A stretch of 64,000 nucleotides of DNA from Lacinutrix sp. 5H-3-7-4 (GCF_000211855.2 NC_015638.1:2949001-3013000), one strand, 5' to 3'; numbered from the stretch's first letter, positions 47,926 to 56,971 are shown. Notes: generated by a model not told the origin, from the sequence alone. Numbers and translations: made by a program.

Positions 47926-48320
47926 TGAAAGAATTTAAAGTAAATAAAACTGAAGAGCAATGGCGTAAAGAGCTAACAGATGAGCAATACCGTATTTTAA
48001 GAAAAAAAGGCACTGAAATGCCACATACTGGAAAATACAATTTACATTTCGAGTCTGGAGCTTACCATTGTGCAGCTTGTAACCAACAGCTATTTGAAAG
48101 CGATAGTAAATTTGAATCAAGTTGTGGTTGGCCAAGTTTTGATGAAGCTATTCTTGGTAGTATTACTAATATTCTAGATAAAAGCCATGGCATGATTAGA
48201 ACCGAGATTGTATGCTCAAATTGTGGCGGACATTTAGGTCATGTTTTTAACGATGGTCCTACAGAAACCGGAACAAGATTTTGTGTAAATAGCGCTAGTG
48301 TAGATTTTAAAAATGAATAA
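47925..48320 (+). CDS. msrB: Cytoplasmic peptide-methionine (R)-S-oxide reductase
   Basis: A 131-residue MsrB without a signal peptide. Zinc cysteines are in CAAC and CSNC, with GGHLGHVFNDGPTETG and the catalytic cysteine in RFCVNSASVDF near residue 122. Compared with its upstream neighbour it has diverged well beyond recent duplication but keeps the same order of motifs. The start overlaps the preceding stop by one base and the end overlaps the DinB-like gene by eight, so all three are likely translated from one mRNA. Confidence 0.94.
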   Translation: MKEFKVNKTEEQWRKELTDEQYRILRKKGTEMPHTGKYNLHFESGAYHCAACNQQLFESDSKFESSCGWPSFDEAILGSITNILDKSHGMIRTEIVCSNCGGHLGHVFNDGPTETGTRFCVNSASVDFKNE

Positions 48321-48843
48321 CAACTATATTACAAGTATAATAAAACAGTTTAACTATTATAAAACTGCTGGAGATAAAACTCTCCAGCAGTTGTCGTTTA
48401 ATGAAATAAACTGGCAATCTCACGACAATTCTAACAGTGTTTCAATAATAGTAAAACACATGGTTGGTAATATGTTAAGCCGTTGGACTAATTTTTTAAC
48501 CGAAGATGGCGAAAAAACCTGGAGACAACGTGAGCAGGAATTTCAAGCTACTTATACTACAAAAGAACAATTATTAGCCGATTGGAATAAAGGATGGACT
48601 TGCCTTTTTAATGCAATTACACCTTTAAACAACGACGATTTAAATAAAACAGTTTATATTAGAAATGAAAGTCATTTGGTAGCCGAAGCTATTTTTAGAC
48701 AATTAGGTCATTACAGTTACCATATTGGGCAAATAGCACATATTGGAAAACAAATTAAAAATGAATCATGGCAGAGTTTATCCATACCCAAAGGACAATC
48801 AGACCAATTTAATGCAGAAAAATTTAGTAAACCAAAACAATAA
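48313..48843 (+). CDS. DinB-like / DUF1572 family protein
   Basis: A 176-residue helical protein of the DinB/DUF1572 group. The pattern MNNNYITSIIKQFNYYKTAGDKTLQQL, then SIIVKHMVGNMLSRWTNFLTEDGEKTWR and QLGHYSYHIGQIAHIGK gives three histidines (about positions 48, 132 and 136) that would form the metal site of this fold. Members are often metal-binding and some act as thiol-dependent transferases, but the function is unassigned. Coupling to two MsrB genes is suggestive of a redox role. A perfect 10-bp hairpin lies at 48365-48390 in its early codons. Confidence 0.85.
   Translation: MNNNYITSIIKQFNYYKTAGDKTLQQLSFNEINWQSHDNSNSVSIIVKHMVGNMLSRWTNFLTEDGEKTWRQREQEFQATYTTKEQLLADWNKGWTCLFNAITPLNNDDLNKTVYIRNESHLVAEAIFRQLGHYSYHIGQIAHIGKQIKNESWQSLSIPKGQSDQFNAEKFSKPKQ
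48365..48390. repeat. Perfect intragenic hairpin in the DinB-like gene
   Basis: CTGCTGGAGA and TCTCCAGCAG pair exactly around TAAAAC, 52 bases after the ATG. No T run follows on the plus strand, so it is not a terminator; its meaning is unclear. Confidence 0.5.
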
Positions 48844-48847
48844 AAAC

Positions 48848-50131
48848 TTAAGATTTTAATTCCTTTTTAAACGGCCTAATTATTAAGCGTGCTTCTCTAT
48901 CAAACCTAATATAATTATAAACCCAATTTATAAAAACAACCATTCGGTTTCTAAAACCTATTAAAAAAAACAGGTGCACAAACATCCAAACAAACCAAGC
49001 AAAAACACCTTGAAATTTAAATTTTGGCAAATCTACAACAGCCTTGTTTCTGCCTATTGTTGCCATAGAACCTTTATCATTATACACAAAAGGTGTCATA
49101 GGCTTACTTGCTAACAACTTTAATAAATTTTCTCCTAATAATTTACCTTGTTGTATCGCCGGTTGTGCCATCATTGGGTGCCCAAATGGTACAGTTTCTG
49201 TTTCCATTTGCGCTACATCGCCTATTGCAAAAACGTTATCACACCCTTTTACTTGATTAAATTCATTTACAATAATTCTATTGCCTCTAGTTACAAACTG
49301 TTCTGCATCTAAGCCTTTAATAGTGGCGCCTTTTACACCAGCTGCCCAAACTACCGTAGCAGCATCAAAAGTTAAATCGCTATTTGTAGTAACTGTTTTT
49401 CCATCGTATCCTGTAACTCTAATATTTTTCCAAACATGAACTCCTAAATTCTCTAAAAAATCTTCTGCCTTTTTAGAGGCTTTGGCACTCATGGTTTTTA
49501 AAATTTTATCTCCAGATTGAATTAAATTAATTTGCGCTAAACGCGTATCTAAATCTGGATAATCTTTAGGCAATATTCCTTTTTTAATTTCGGCTAAAGC
49601 ACCAGCAAGCTCTACTCCTGTTGGTCCTGCTCCAACAATTACAAAATTCATTAAAGCATTTCTCTCGTTTAAATCTGAAGTTAATAATGCATCCTCAAAA
49701 TTTTCAAGAATTAAACTTCTTAAGTTCAAAGCTTGCGGTACGGTTTTCATCTCCATACTATTTTCTTTAATGGATTTGTTACCAAAATAATTGGTTTTAG
49801 ATCCAGAAGCGACTACCAAGTAATCAAACTTTAAGTCACCTATATTGGTAATAACAGTGTTTTTTTTGGTATCTATCTCTAAAACATTTGCAAGTCTAAA
49901 AAAGAAATTAGGGAAATCCTGTAACACTTTACGTATTGGGTAAGCAATAGAGTCTGGCTCTAAACCACCTGTAGACACTTGATATAATAAAGGTTGAAAC
50001 GTATGGTAATTGTGTTTATCTAAAAGTACAACTTGCACTTCTTGTTTAGATAATTTTTTTGCTAAAGCAATGCCAGCAAAACCTCCACCAATAATTATAA
50101 CTCGTGGAAAACTAGACTTAGGTATGTTCAT
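48848..50131 (-). CDS. ndh: Type II NADH dehydrogenase (NAD(P)/FAD-dependent oxidoreductase)
   Basis: A 427-residue single-subunit NADH:quinone oxidoreductase that passes electrons to menaquinone without pumping protons. The FAD-binding VIIGGGFAGIALAKKL is at about 11-27, and the NADH-binding FVIVGAGPTGVELAGALAE at about 163-181. A hydrophobic C-terminal stretch (FAWFVWMFVHLFFLIGFRNRMVVFINW) attaches it to the membrane. Length and topology fit NDH-2. It is convergent with the DinB-like gene, with only four bases between stops, and divergent from lpdA. Confidence 0.93.
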   Translation of the reverse strand: MNIPKSSFPRVIIIGGGFAGIALAKKLSKQEVQVVLLDKHNYHTFQPLLYQVSTGGLEPDSIAYPIRKVLQDFPNFFFRLANVLEIDTKKNTVITNIGDLKFDYLVVASGSKTNYFGNKSIKENSMEMKTVPQALNLRSLILENFEDALLTSDLNERNALMNFVIVGAGPTGVELAGALAEIKKGILPKDYPDLDTRLAQINLIQSGDKILKTMSAKASKKAEDFLENLGVHVWKNIRVTGYDGKTVTTNSDLTFDAATVVWAAGVKGATIKGLDAEQFVTRGNRIIVNEFNQVKGCDNVFAIGDVAQMETETVPFGHPMMAQPAIQQGKLLGENLLKLLASKPMTPFVYNDKGSMATIGRNKAVVDLPKFKFQGVFAWFVWMFVHLFFLIGFRNRMVVFINWVYNYIRFDREARLIIRPFKKELKS

Positions 50132-50249
50132 ATTATTTAACTTGCTTTACAAAGGTAGTAAAAGATATATTTTTTTTAAGATTCTAGATTCTTTATTAAA
50201 TTTTGGTTTTGTAACTTCGTAACTTCTTAAAACGACAAAAAAATACACA

Positions 50250-51626
50250 ATGAGTAAATACGATATTATTGTACTTGGTAGTGGTCCTGGAGGCTACGTA
50301 GCTGCCATTAGAGCTTCTCAATTAGGGTTTAAAACAGCAATTATTGAAAAAGAAAGTCTTGGTGGAATATGTTTAAATTGGGGATGTATACCTACAAAAG
50401 CGCTACTAAAATCTGCGCAGGTTTTTGAATATTTAAAGCATGCTGAAGATTATGGCCTTTCAGTAAAAGAATACGATAAAGATTTTAATGCTGTTGTAAA
50501 GCGTAGTCGTGGTGTTGCCGATGGTATGAGTAATGGTGTAAAGTTTTTAATGAAAAAAAACAAAATCGATGTTATTGAAGGTTTTGGAAAGTTAAAAACA
50601 GGAAAGAAAATAGATGTAGATGGTAAAGAATATAGTGCAGACCATATTATTATAGCTACTGGTGCACGTTCAAGAGAATTACCAAGTTTACCACAAGATG
50701 GTGAAAAAGTAATTGGTTACAGACAAGCAATGTCTTTACCAAAACAACCAAAAAAGATTATTGTTGTAGGTTCTGGTGCCATTGGTGTTGAGTTTGCATA
50801 CTTCTATAACTCTATGGGTACTGAAGTAACAATTGTGGAATATTTAGATAGAATTGTACCTGTAGAAGATGATGATGTTTCTAAGCAATTAGAACGTTCT
50901 TTCAAGAAAAACGGTATAAAAGTAATGACATCTGCCGAGGTTACTAGCGTAGACACTTCTGGTGATGGCGTTAAAGCTACTGTAAAAACTAAAAAAGGTG
51001 AAGAAGTATTAGAAGCTGATATTGTATTATCTGCCGTTGGTATTAAATCTAACATAGAAAATATTGGCCTTGAAGATGTTGGTATTGCAGTAGATAGAGA
51101 TAAAGTATTAGTAAATAATTATTACCAAACAAATATTCCTGGTTACTATGCAATTGGAGATATTACTCCAGGTCAAGCATTAGCACACGTAGCATCGGCT
51201 GAAGCAATTTTATGTGTTGAAAAAATTGCAGGAATGCATGTTGAAGCTATAGACTATGGTAATGTACCTGGTTGTACTTACTGTACGCCAGAAATTGCAA
51301 GTGTTGGTTTAACAGAGAAACAAGCTAAAGAAAAAGGTTACGACATTAAAGTTGGTAAATTTCCTTTCTCTGCTTCAGGTAAAGCAAGTGCTGGAGGAAA
51401 TAAAGAAGGTTTTGTAAAAGTAATTTTTGATGCTAAATATGGTGAATGGTTAGGGTGCCACATGATTGGTGCTGGTGTTACAGATATGATTGCCGAAGCT
51501 GTTTTAGGTCGTAAATTAGAAACTACAGGTCACGAAGTGTTAAAAGCTATACATCCACACCCAACTATGAGTGAAGCGGTAATGGAAGCTGTAGCAGATG
51601 CTTACGATGAGGTAATACACTTATAA
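50250..51626 (+). CDS. lpdA: Dihydrolipoyl dehydrogenase
   Basis: A 458-residue FAD enzyme, the E3 component of 2-oxo acid dehydrogenase complexes and the glycine cleavage system. The FAD-binding GSGPGGYVAAIRA begins at about residue 10, the redox-active pair is in GGICLNWGCIPTKALLKSA (cysteines near 41 and 46), NAD-binding VVGSGAIGVEFAYFY is near 172 and the C-terminal catalytic HPHPTMSEAVMEA near 435. It stands alone with its own terminator, so it probably serves several complexes. Confidence 0.96.
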   Translation: MSKYDIIVLGSGPGGYVAAIRASQLGFKTAIIEKESLGGICLNWGCIPTKALLKSAQVFEYLKHAEDYGLSVKEYDKDFNAVVKRSRGVADGMSNGVKFLMKKNKIDVIEGFGKLKTGKKIDVDGKEYSADHIIIATGARSRELPSLPQDGEKVIGYRQAMSLPKQPKKIIVVGSGAIGVEFAYFYNSMGTEVTIVEYLDRIVPVEDDDVSKQLERSFKKNGIKVMTSAEVTSVDTSGDGVKATVKTKKGEEVLEADIVLSAVGIKSNIENIGLEDVGIAVDRDKVLVNNYYQTNIPGYYAIGDITPGQALAHVASAEAILCVEKIAGMHVEAIDYGNVPGCTYCTPEIASVGLTEKQAKEKGYDIKVGKFPFSASGKASAGGNKEGFVKVIFDAKYGEWLGCHMIGAGVTDMIAEAVLGRKLETTGHEVLKAIHPHPTMSEAVMEAVADAYDEVIHL

Positions 51627-51651
51627 AAACACTTAATCATTTAAGTTAAAA

Positions 51652-51688
51652 ACAAAAAAAGTTCCAGAAAATTCTGGAACTTTTTTTA
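51652..51688. terminator. Bidirectional terminator after lpdA
   Basis: A perfect 10-bp inverted repeat (GTTCCAGAAA / ATTCTGGAAC region, 51661-51680) is flanked by A and T runs between convergent genes. Confidence 0.88.
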
Positions 51689-51705
51689 TAGCTATTTGTT
51701 TGGTT

Positions 51706-52344
51706 TTAAAACATAAAACCAACTCCAACTTGCCATACATTATTTTTAGCATCTACACCTTCAAATGGTGTACCATCGTCAAAAATATCTGTTACTCCAA
51801 TATTATAACGACCACTTAAGAAAAAGCCATTATCGAATTTGTATGAAGCACCAACGGCAACATTGGTATCAAAATCTTTAACATAAGAATCTTCTGAATC
51901 TATTTCAATATCTCCTCCATCGCTATTAGGTTGAGAATCGAATTCCTCATGAATTTTAAATCCAAATTGCGGACCTGCTTCAACACTTAACCCTTTAACT
52001 AAATATACTTTTAATAATAATGGTACCTGAATATAATCTAATTGATATTCAATATTATCATCTGTATCAAAAACATTGTCTTGATCAATTTCTCTTACAT
52101 CAAATCCTTGTCCAGAATAAAAAACCTCTGGCTGAAAAGATAAACGTTCAGAAATTGGAATTTCGGCTACGAAACCAGCGTTAAAACTTGTTCTAGAATC
52201 TGGATCGCCAAAATCGTCCCCACTAATTGTTGAAAAATTTGCTCCACCTTTTACACCTAATTGCACTTGTTTAGAATCTGACTGAGCATTTAATAATGCT
52301 AATCCTGAAACAAAAACTACTGTACTTAAAATTAATTTTTTCAT
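51706..52344 (-). CDS. Small outer-membrane beta-barrel protein
   Basis: A 212-residue porin-family (outer-membrane beta-barrel, PorT-like) protein with a signal peptide ending LLNAQ and the common start VQLGVKGGANFSTISGDDF. Alternating aromatic strands continue to a C-terminal phenylalanine (QVGVGFMF), needed for barrel insertion. Function is unknown. It is similar in plan to the proteins at 53919-54608 and, less closely, 53047-53676, so this is a small local family. A TAGTTTTG element at 52376-52369 fits the -7 consensus 25 bases before the ATG. Confidence 0.88.
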   Translation of the reverse strand: MKKLILSTVVFVSGLALLNAQSDSKQVQLGVKGGANFSTISGDDFGDPDSRTSFNAGFVAEIPISERLSFQPEVFYSGQGFDVREIDQDNVFDTDDNIEYQLDYIQVPLLLKVYLVKGLSVEAGPQFGFKIHEEFDSQPNSDGGDIEIDSEDSYVKDFDTNVAVGASYKFDNGFFLSGRYNIGVTDIFDDGTPFEGVDAKNNVWQVGVGFMF

Positions 52345-52552
52345 GTTTTCTTTTTTTGGTTATTACAGCAAAACTAATAACTGAAAACAAAAAAAGAAGC
52401 ACTATTAACAGGGTTTAACAACGAATTTGAACTTTTTAACTTTTATTAATAAAACTTAAAAGTTAGCTAAAAAAAATTAATTTTTATTTAAGAAAAATCA
52501 TACTAATGTATTGCCAAAAATTGACGATTTTATATGTAAAACTTTCTTGTAA

Positions 52553-52969
52553 TTATAAGAAACTCTGGATTGCTAACTCGTAACTTTGAAGACCAAAACC
52601 TAAAATTACGCCTTTAGCATTTGCAGAAATATAAGATTGGTGCCTAAACTCTTCTCTACCAAAAGTATTAGAAATATGTACTTCTATTACAGGTGTTTCT
52701 ATAGCTTTAACCGCATCGCCAATACCTACAGAAGTATGTGTATAGGCAGCAGCATTTAAAATAATACCATCGTAAGTAAAACCACATTCTTGAAGTTTGT
52801 CTATAATTTCACCTTCTATGTTAGATTGAAAATGCTCTAAAACAGTTTCTGGATATTTAGCTTTAACGGTATCAAAAAACTCTGTAAACGATAAATTACC
52901 GTATACATTAGGTTCTCGCTTACCTAATAAGTTTAGGTTTGGTCCATTTATTATAATAAGTTTTTTCAT
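52553..52969 (-). CDS. aroQ: Type II 3-dehydroquinate dehydratase
   Basis: A 138-residue enzyme of the shikimate pathway that dehydrates 3-dehydroquinate. The start MKKLIIINGPNLNLLGKREPNVYG carries the active-site tyrosine (about position 22), LNAAAYTHTSVGIGDAV holds the asparagine and histidine pair, and HISNTFGREEFRHQSYIS holds the second histidine and arginine. Full length for the dodecameric class. I use the ATG at 52969; the longer frame begins at TTG 52984. It is the only biosynthetic gene among outer-membrane barrel genes. Confidence 0.96.
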   Translation of the reverse strand: MKKLIIINGPNLNLLGKREPNVYGNLSFTEFFDTVKAKYPETVLEHFQSNIEGEIIDKLQECGFTYDGIILNAAAYTHTSVGIGDAVKAIETPVIEVHISNTFGREEFRHQSYISANAKGVILGFGLQSYELAIQSFL

Positions 52970-52996
52970 AATGTAAAAGTACAAAAGTTATGGTAT

Positions 52997-53030
52997 AAAA
53001 AAAGCCGAAGCGTATTGCTTCGGCTTTTTT
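52997..53030 (-). terminator. Terminator downstream of the barrel gene at 53047
   Basis: AAAAAAGCCGAAGC and GCTTCGGCTTTTTT pair around GTATT, 17 bases beyond the barrel gene stop and before aroQ. Confidence 0.88.
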
Positions 53031-53046
53031 ATAATTATATATCTAA

Positions 53047-53676
53047 TTAAAATTTGTATGCAATACCAAAGTTAATGTTAGAGAAATCTAAACCAACATT
53101 AAAGTTGTTTCTAGCTTCTGCTCCTTCTGTATCTGCTTTAAAAGTATTATATCCAATAATACCATAAGATGCTTCTAAAGTAATACAATCTGAAACAAAG
53201 TAGCTAATACCTGGTGCTAATTCAAAGTTTAAGCCATCAAATTTAGCATCTTCATCTACAAATGCTACTTCGTTTTTTGAAGCGACAAAACTTGCTGATA
53301 ATTCAGCAAAGAAAGAAAATTGGTTTACTGGAGTCGCATAATAACGTCCAAAAACTCCCGCACTAAATGCTGTAGTTTTATCTTCTGCATCTACAAGCTC
53401 TAAAGTTGTAGGATTTATTGCAGGTCTTTCACTAGTTTGTGAAGCATAACCTAATGTTGCACCAATAGCAATGTTATCACTTACAAAAAATCCAACTTTT
53501 GGAGAAATTTCAAATTGGTTACCTTTAATATCTCCTTGAGATGTAGAACCAAATCCTACAGATCCTGAGATAAAAATATCTCCTTGATCAAAACCACCAA
53601 CAGTAGTTTGTTCTTGCGCACTTACGCTTGTAAAACCTAATACTGCAATAGCAGCTGTAAATAATAATTTTTTCAT
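53047..53676 (-). CDS. Outer-membrane beta-barrel protein
   Basis: A 209-residue protein with a signal peptide (MKKLLFTAAIAVLGFTSVSAQ). The body (GDIFISGSVGFGSTSQGDIKGNQFEISPKVGFFVSDNIAIGATLGYASQ) shows the strand-and-turn pattern of OmpW/OprF-like eight-stranded barrels and ends in GIAYKF. I use the ATG at 53676, supported by a promoter at 53707-53737 that would start transcription between it and the TTG at 53772, excluding the longer frame. Function is unknown; structural or stress barrel is likely. Confidence 0.88.
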   Translation of the reverse strand: MKKLLFTAAIAVLGFTSVSAQEQTTVGGFDQGDIFISGSVGFGSTSQGDIKGNQFEISPKVGFFVSDNIAIGATLGYASQTSERPAINPTTLELVDAEDKTTAFSAGVFGRYYATPVNQFSFFAELSASFVASKNEVAFVDEDAKFDGLNFELAPGISYFVSDCITLEASYGIIGYNTFKADTEGAEARNNFNVGLDFSNINFGIAYKF

Positions 53677-53706
53677 TTTTAAATTGATTTTATTGATTTG
53701 AATACG

Positions 53707-53737
53707 CAAATATAGGTCTCGGTTTATATTGCTCCAA
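53707..53737 (-). promoter_or_regulatory. Bacteroidota-type promoter for the barrel gene
   Basis: On the minus strand TTG (53737-53735) is followed after 20 bases by TATATTTG (53714-53707), an exact TAnnTTTG match. Transcription would start about 20-25 bases before the ATG at 53676. Confidence 0.6.
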
Positions 53738-53871
53738 GCACATTTTAGAGTAAAAAAAACATGTTTTCGCAAACGTTTGCATTACAATTATTTACTTAAT
53801 AAGTTTAACATCTTGTTATGAGTTTTATTATAAAAACCATAAAATCATTGATGTAAAAATTTATTATAAAA

Positions 53872-53898
53872 AAAGCCGAAGCTATTAACTTCGGCTTT
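53872..53898 (-). terminator. Terminator downstream of the barrel gene at 53919
   Basis: AAAGCCGAAG and CTTCGGCTTT pair around a seven-base loop, with A runs on the plus strand (T runs on the minus strand) beyond. It closes the barrel gene transcript. The stem sequence is nearly the same as in the terminator at 52997-53030. Confidence 0.85.
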
Positions 53899-53918
53899 AT
53901 TATAATTACTTTATATGT

Positions 53919-54608
53919 TTAGAACATGTATCCTACTGAAAGTTGAAATACTCTATTTTTTGGCTCGAAAAAATCGTCAAATTCTTCAAAATCATCACTG
54001 TCATCTTCTTCATCAATATCTGCTAACCCAAAATTATATCTTGCTTGAAACATGATACCATTTTCTAATCTATATCCAACACCAAAGTTAAGTCCAAAAT
54101 CAATTGATTTGTATAAATCTTTAACGTCAACACCATCTTCTGATCCAGATACTGTTTCTCCTGTTCCAGAATCTGTATAACTAAACTCATTATCAGATTT
54201 TGCAGAAACTAAAAAACCTACTTGTGGTCCTGCTTCAATAGAAAAACCTTCAAAAGGCATAAATTTCGCCATTATTGGTAGTGTTATATAATCTAACTTA
54301 ATAGTTGACTCTGAGTTTTCAAAATCAAATCCATCATCATATCTATAAGTAGATTTAGCTCCTTGTGAAGAATAAAGTACTTCTGGTTGAATAGCAAATT
54401 TTTCTGAAATTGGAATTTCTACTAGACCGCCAACATGAAAAGATGTTCTAGCTTCAAAGTCATTAGTTTCATCAAAATCGAAATTACCTAAATCACCACC
54501 AATATTAGCAATGTTTAATCCAGATTTAACTCCAAATTTTAATTCTTGCGCTTGGTTAGTTGCTAAAGTCATTACAGCTATTGCAGCTGTTAAAAATAAT
54601 TTTTTCAT
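53919..54608 (-). CDS. Small outer-membrane beta-barrel protein
   Basis: A 229-residue porin-family protein with a signal peptide (MKKLFLTAAIAVMTLATNQAQ) and LKFGVKSGLNIANIGGD, the same plan as the protein at 51706-52344. Matching segments include SFHVGGLVEIPISEKFAIQPEVLYSSQGA and SIEAGPQVGFLVSAK. It ends QLSVGYMF, an aromatic C-terminus fit for barrel insertion. Asp/Glu-rich loops (DIDEEDDSDDFEEFDDFF) are probably surface exposed. Function unknown. Confidence 0.88.
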   Translation of the reverse strand: MKKLFLTAAIAVMTLATNQAQELKFGVKSGLNIANIGGDLGNFDFDETNDFEARTSFHVGGLVEIPISEKFAIQPEVLYSSQGAKSTYRYDDGFDFENSESTIKLDYITLPIMAKFMPFEGFSIEAGPQVGFLVSAKSDNEFSYTDSGTGETVSGSEDGVDVKDLYKSIDFGLNFGVGYRLENGIMFQARYNFGLADIDEEDDSDDFEEFDDFFEPKNRVFQLSVGYMF

Positions 54609-54773
54609 AATAGTTTATTTTAAATTTAATTGATTAACGAAACTAAATTATGCATTTTTTTTAATTCCATTACTAATTATATAAAAAAGTAACCATATTT
54701 TAATAATACATTTATAATTGGTGATTTAAATAATAATAATTTGTAGTTAGCAATTAAATAGTATTTTTAAACC

Positions 54774-55670
54774 ATGAATTGGACTAATGCTTTAAACGAT
54801 TATAAGCTGTATTTAAAGATAGAACGTGGTTTGTCTAATAATTCTATAGACAACTACAGTTTTGATGTAAAAAAACTTATAAAACACCTTGAAGAGAATA
54901 ATATTGTTAGCTCTCCTGTAAACATACAAAAGCAAACCATTCAAGAATTTATTTATGCCATTTCTAAAACAATTAATTCTAGGTCGCAATCCCGGTTAAT
55001 ATCTGGGCTTAAAGGCTTTTTTAACTATTTAGTTTTCGAAGATTATAGATTTGATAATCCTCTAGATACTATAGATGCTCCTAAAATAGGTCGAAAACTT
55101 CCAGATACTTTAAGCGAACAAGAAATTAACAACCTTATAAGTGCTGTAGATTTAAGTACGCCACAAGGCGAAAGAAACCGCTGTATTCTTGAACTTTTAT
55201 ATGGTTGTGGTTTACGTGTAAGCGAATTAACACATTTAAAAATTTCAGATTTATTTTTCGACGAAGGTTATATAAAAGTAACTGGTAAAGGAGATAAACA
55301 AAGGTTTGTACCTATTGTTCCTGCTACACAAAAATTTATAAATATTTATAGAAACGAAGTAAGGAACCATATGGTTATACCTAGCGAATATAAAGACACA
55401 CTTTTTTTAAACCGAAGAGGAAAACAGCTTACAAGAGCCATGATTTTTACTATAGTTAAAAGTTTAGCTATCAAAATTAACTTAGGCAAAACAATCTCTC
55501 CACATACATTTCGTCATTCTTTTGCTACGCATTTATTAGAAAACGGAGCCGATTTGCGAGCCATACAATTAATGCTTGGTCATGAAAGTATAACAACTAC
55601 AGAAATTTATATGCATGTTGATAAAAGTCACTTAAAAGATGTTATGCAAAGTTATCACCCAAGGCAATAA
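54774..55670 (+). CDS. xerD: Site-specific tyrosine recombinase XerD-like
   Basis: A 298-residue tyrosine recombinase. The N-terminal SAM-like core-binding domain (about 1-85, YKLYLKIERGLSNNSIDNYSFDV) is followed by the catalytic domain with arginine in GCGLRVSELTHLK (near 148), HTFRHSFATHLLENG (near 244), LMLGHESITTT (near 267) and the nucleophile tyrosine in EIYMHV (near 279). Length and full active site fit the XerC/XerD chromosome dimer resolvases, most like XerD. It is a single gene, without mobile-element genes nearby, so it is a core recombinase. Confidence 0.93.
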   Translation: MNWTNALNDYKLYLKIERGLSNNSIDNYSFDVKKLIKHLEENNIVSSPVNIQKQTIQEFIYAISKTINSRSQSRLISGLKGFFNYLVFEDYRFDNPLDTIDAPKIGRKLPDTLSEQEINNLISAVDLSTPQGERNRCILELLYGCGLRVSELTHLKISDLFFDEGYIKVTGKGDKQRFVPIVPATQKFINIYRNEVRNHMVIPSEYKDTLFLNRRGKQLTRAMIFTIVKSLAIKINLGKTISPHTFRHSFATHLLENGADLRAIQLMLGHESITTTEIYMHVDKSHLKDVMQSYHPRQ

Positions 55671-55728
55671 CGCACTTTTTTTATCTATATAAGAAGTATT
55701 TGTAATACTTATTTTACATATATTTGTA

Positions 55729-55736
55729 GATAACTA
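55729..55736 (+). promoter_or_regulatory. Candidate -7 element for the PAS histidine kinase gene
   Basis: TATATTTG is an exact TAnnTTTG match 52 bases before the ATG. A TTTG lies 26 bases further upstream, longer than usual spacing, so confidence is limited. Confidence 0.35.
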
Positions 55737-55787
55737 TCTATAATACACTGTTTTGTTCTCCCTTAAAAACTATGTATAAGTCGTACT

Positions 55788-56933
55788 ATGCCTAATACTA
55801 AGACCCAATTTTTAATGGATATTGATACACCTGAATCTAATTTAGAAATGTTACAAGCCGCGCTTGGAATCTCTAAAATAGGAGTTTGGAATTTTAATGA
55901 AAAAAGAAACAGAGTATATTTCTCTAAAGCATCTAAAGCCTTAATAGGTTTAGAAAATGATCACACCTTTGGAAACAATATTGACGATTGGAATAATCGC
56001 GTACACAAAGATGATAAAGAAACATATTTTAGTGATTATAAAAACCACATAGAAGGTAAAACAAAAATGTATGTGAATAAGCATCGCATACGTTGTGAAG
56101 ATGGTAGTTATAAATGGATTTTAGATCAAGGACAAATTATTAACGACCATACTACAGATGGTTACATACATTTTGTTGGTACACATATAGATATTACCAC
56201 TCAAGTTAAAAATCAAACAAAAGTAGATAATGCTCTAACAATAGCAACAGAGCAAAATAACAAATTAAAAAACTTTGCGCATATTGTTACTCACAACCTA
56301 AAACAATACTCTAGTAATTTTGAAAACTTATTAGACTTTTATGATGAGGCAAACTCTGTAAACGAAAAAGAAGAAATTATTTGTCATTTAAAAAGTGTTT
56401 CTAGTTCATTAGATAGAACTATTCAAAATCTAAACGAAATAGTTTCTGTACAATCTAAAAAGAATAAAAACATACAGTCACTTAATGTTAATAGTTTTAT
56501 TGAAGACACTTTAAAATTATTAGAAATTATTATTATTGAAAGTAATGCTACAGTAATAAACAATGTAAGTCCACAATTAAATATTAGTTATCATTCTGCC
56601 TATTTAGAAAGTATAATTTTAAACTTACTTTCTAATGCCATAAAATATAAACATCCAGAACGTGATCCTATAATTCATATTATTTCTAAAATTGAAGGCG
56701 ATTTTATTAACCTTTACTTTAAAGATAATGGTCGTGGTATTGATTTAAAGAAATTTGGAAAAGATGTTTTTGGCCTCTATAAAACATTTCATTATAATGA
56801 TAATGCTGAAGGTGTTGGTTTATATTTAGTAAAGAGTCAAATTGAAAGTATAGGTGGAAAAATTAGTATAGAAAGTGAAGTAAACGTTGGCACAACTTTT
56901 AAAATCAGCCTAAAAAACAAAAAATCCAGTTAA
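55788..56933 (+). CDS. PAS-domain sensor histidine kinase, soluble
   Basis: A 381-residue protein with a PAS/PAC domain (about 20-145, GVWNFNEKRNRVYFSKASKALIG and RIRCEDGSYKWILDQGQI), a dimerisation helix with the probable phospho-acceptor histidine in FAHIVTHNLKQYSSNFENLLDF (near 168), and a HATPase domain (NLLSNAIKYKHPERDP, FKDNGRGIDL, GVGLYLVKSQIES). No transmembrane segment is present, so the signal is sensed in the cytoplasm. No response regulator is adjacent. The stop codon lies inside the terminator hairpin. Confidence 0.9.
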   Translation: MPNTKTQFLMDIDTPESNLEMLQAALGISKIGVWNFNEKRNRVYFSKASKALIGLENDHTFGNNIDDWNNRVHKDDKETYFSDYKNHIEGKTKMYVNKHRIRCEDGSYKWILDQGQIINDHTTDGYIHFVGTHIDITTQVKNQTKVDNALTIATEQNNKLKNFAHIVTHNLKQYSSNFENLLDFYDEANSVNEKEEIICHLKSVSSSLDRTIQNLNEIVSVQSKKNKNIQSLNVNSFIEDTLKLLEIIIIESNATVINNVSPQLNISYHSAYLESIILNLLSNAIKYKHPERDPIIHIISKIEGDFINLYFKDNGRGIDLKKFGKDVFGLYKTFHYNDNAEGVGLYLVKSQIESIGGKISIESEVNVGTTFKISLKNKKSS

Positions 56934-56952
56934 TAATTAACTGGATTTTTTT
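56919..56952. terminator. Terminator overlapping the kinase stop codon
   Basis: AAAATCCAGTTAA pairs with TTAACTGGATTTT around TAA, with a T run on the plus side and an A run on the other. It lies between convergent genes and should end both. Confidence 0.88.
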
Positions 56953-56971
56953 ATACTCTATTTTTTAAATT

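Noticed and set aside
54774-55670. xerD-like gene as an integrase of a prophage or island
   Set aside because: Its length and sequence fit a chromosomal Xer recombinase, and no phage, transposase or attachment-site features are near it.
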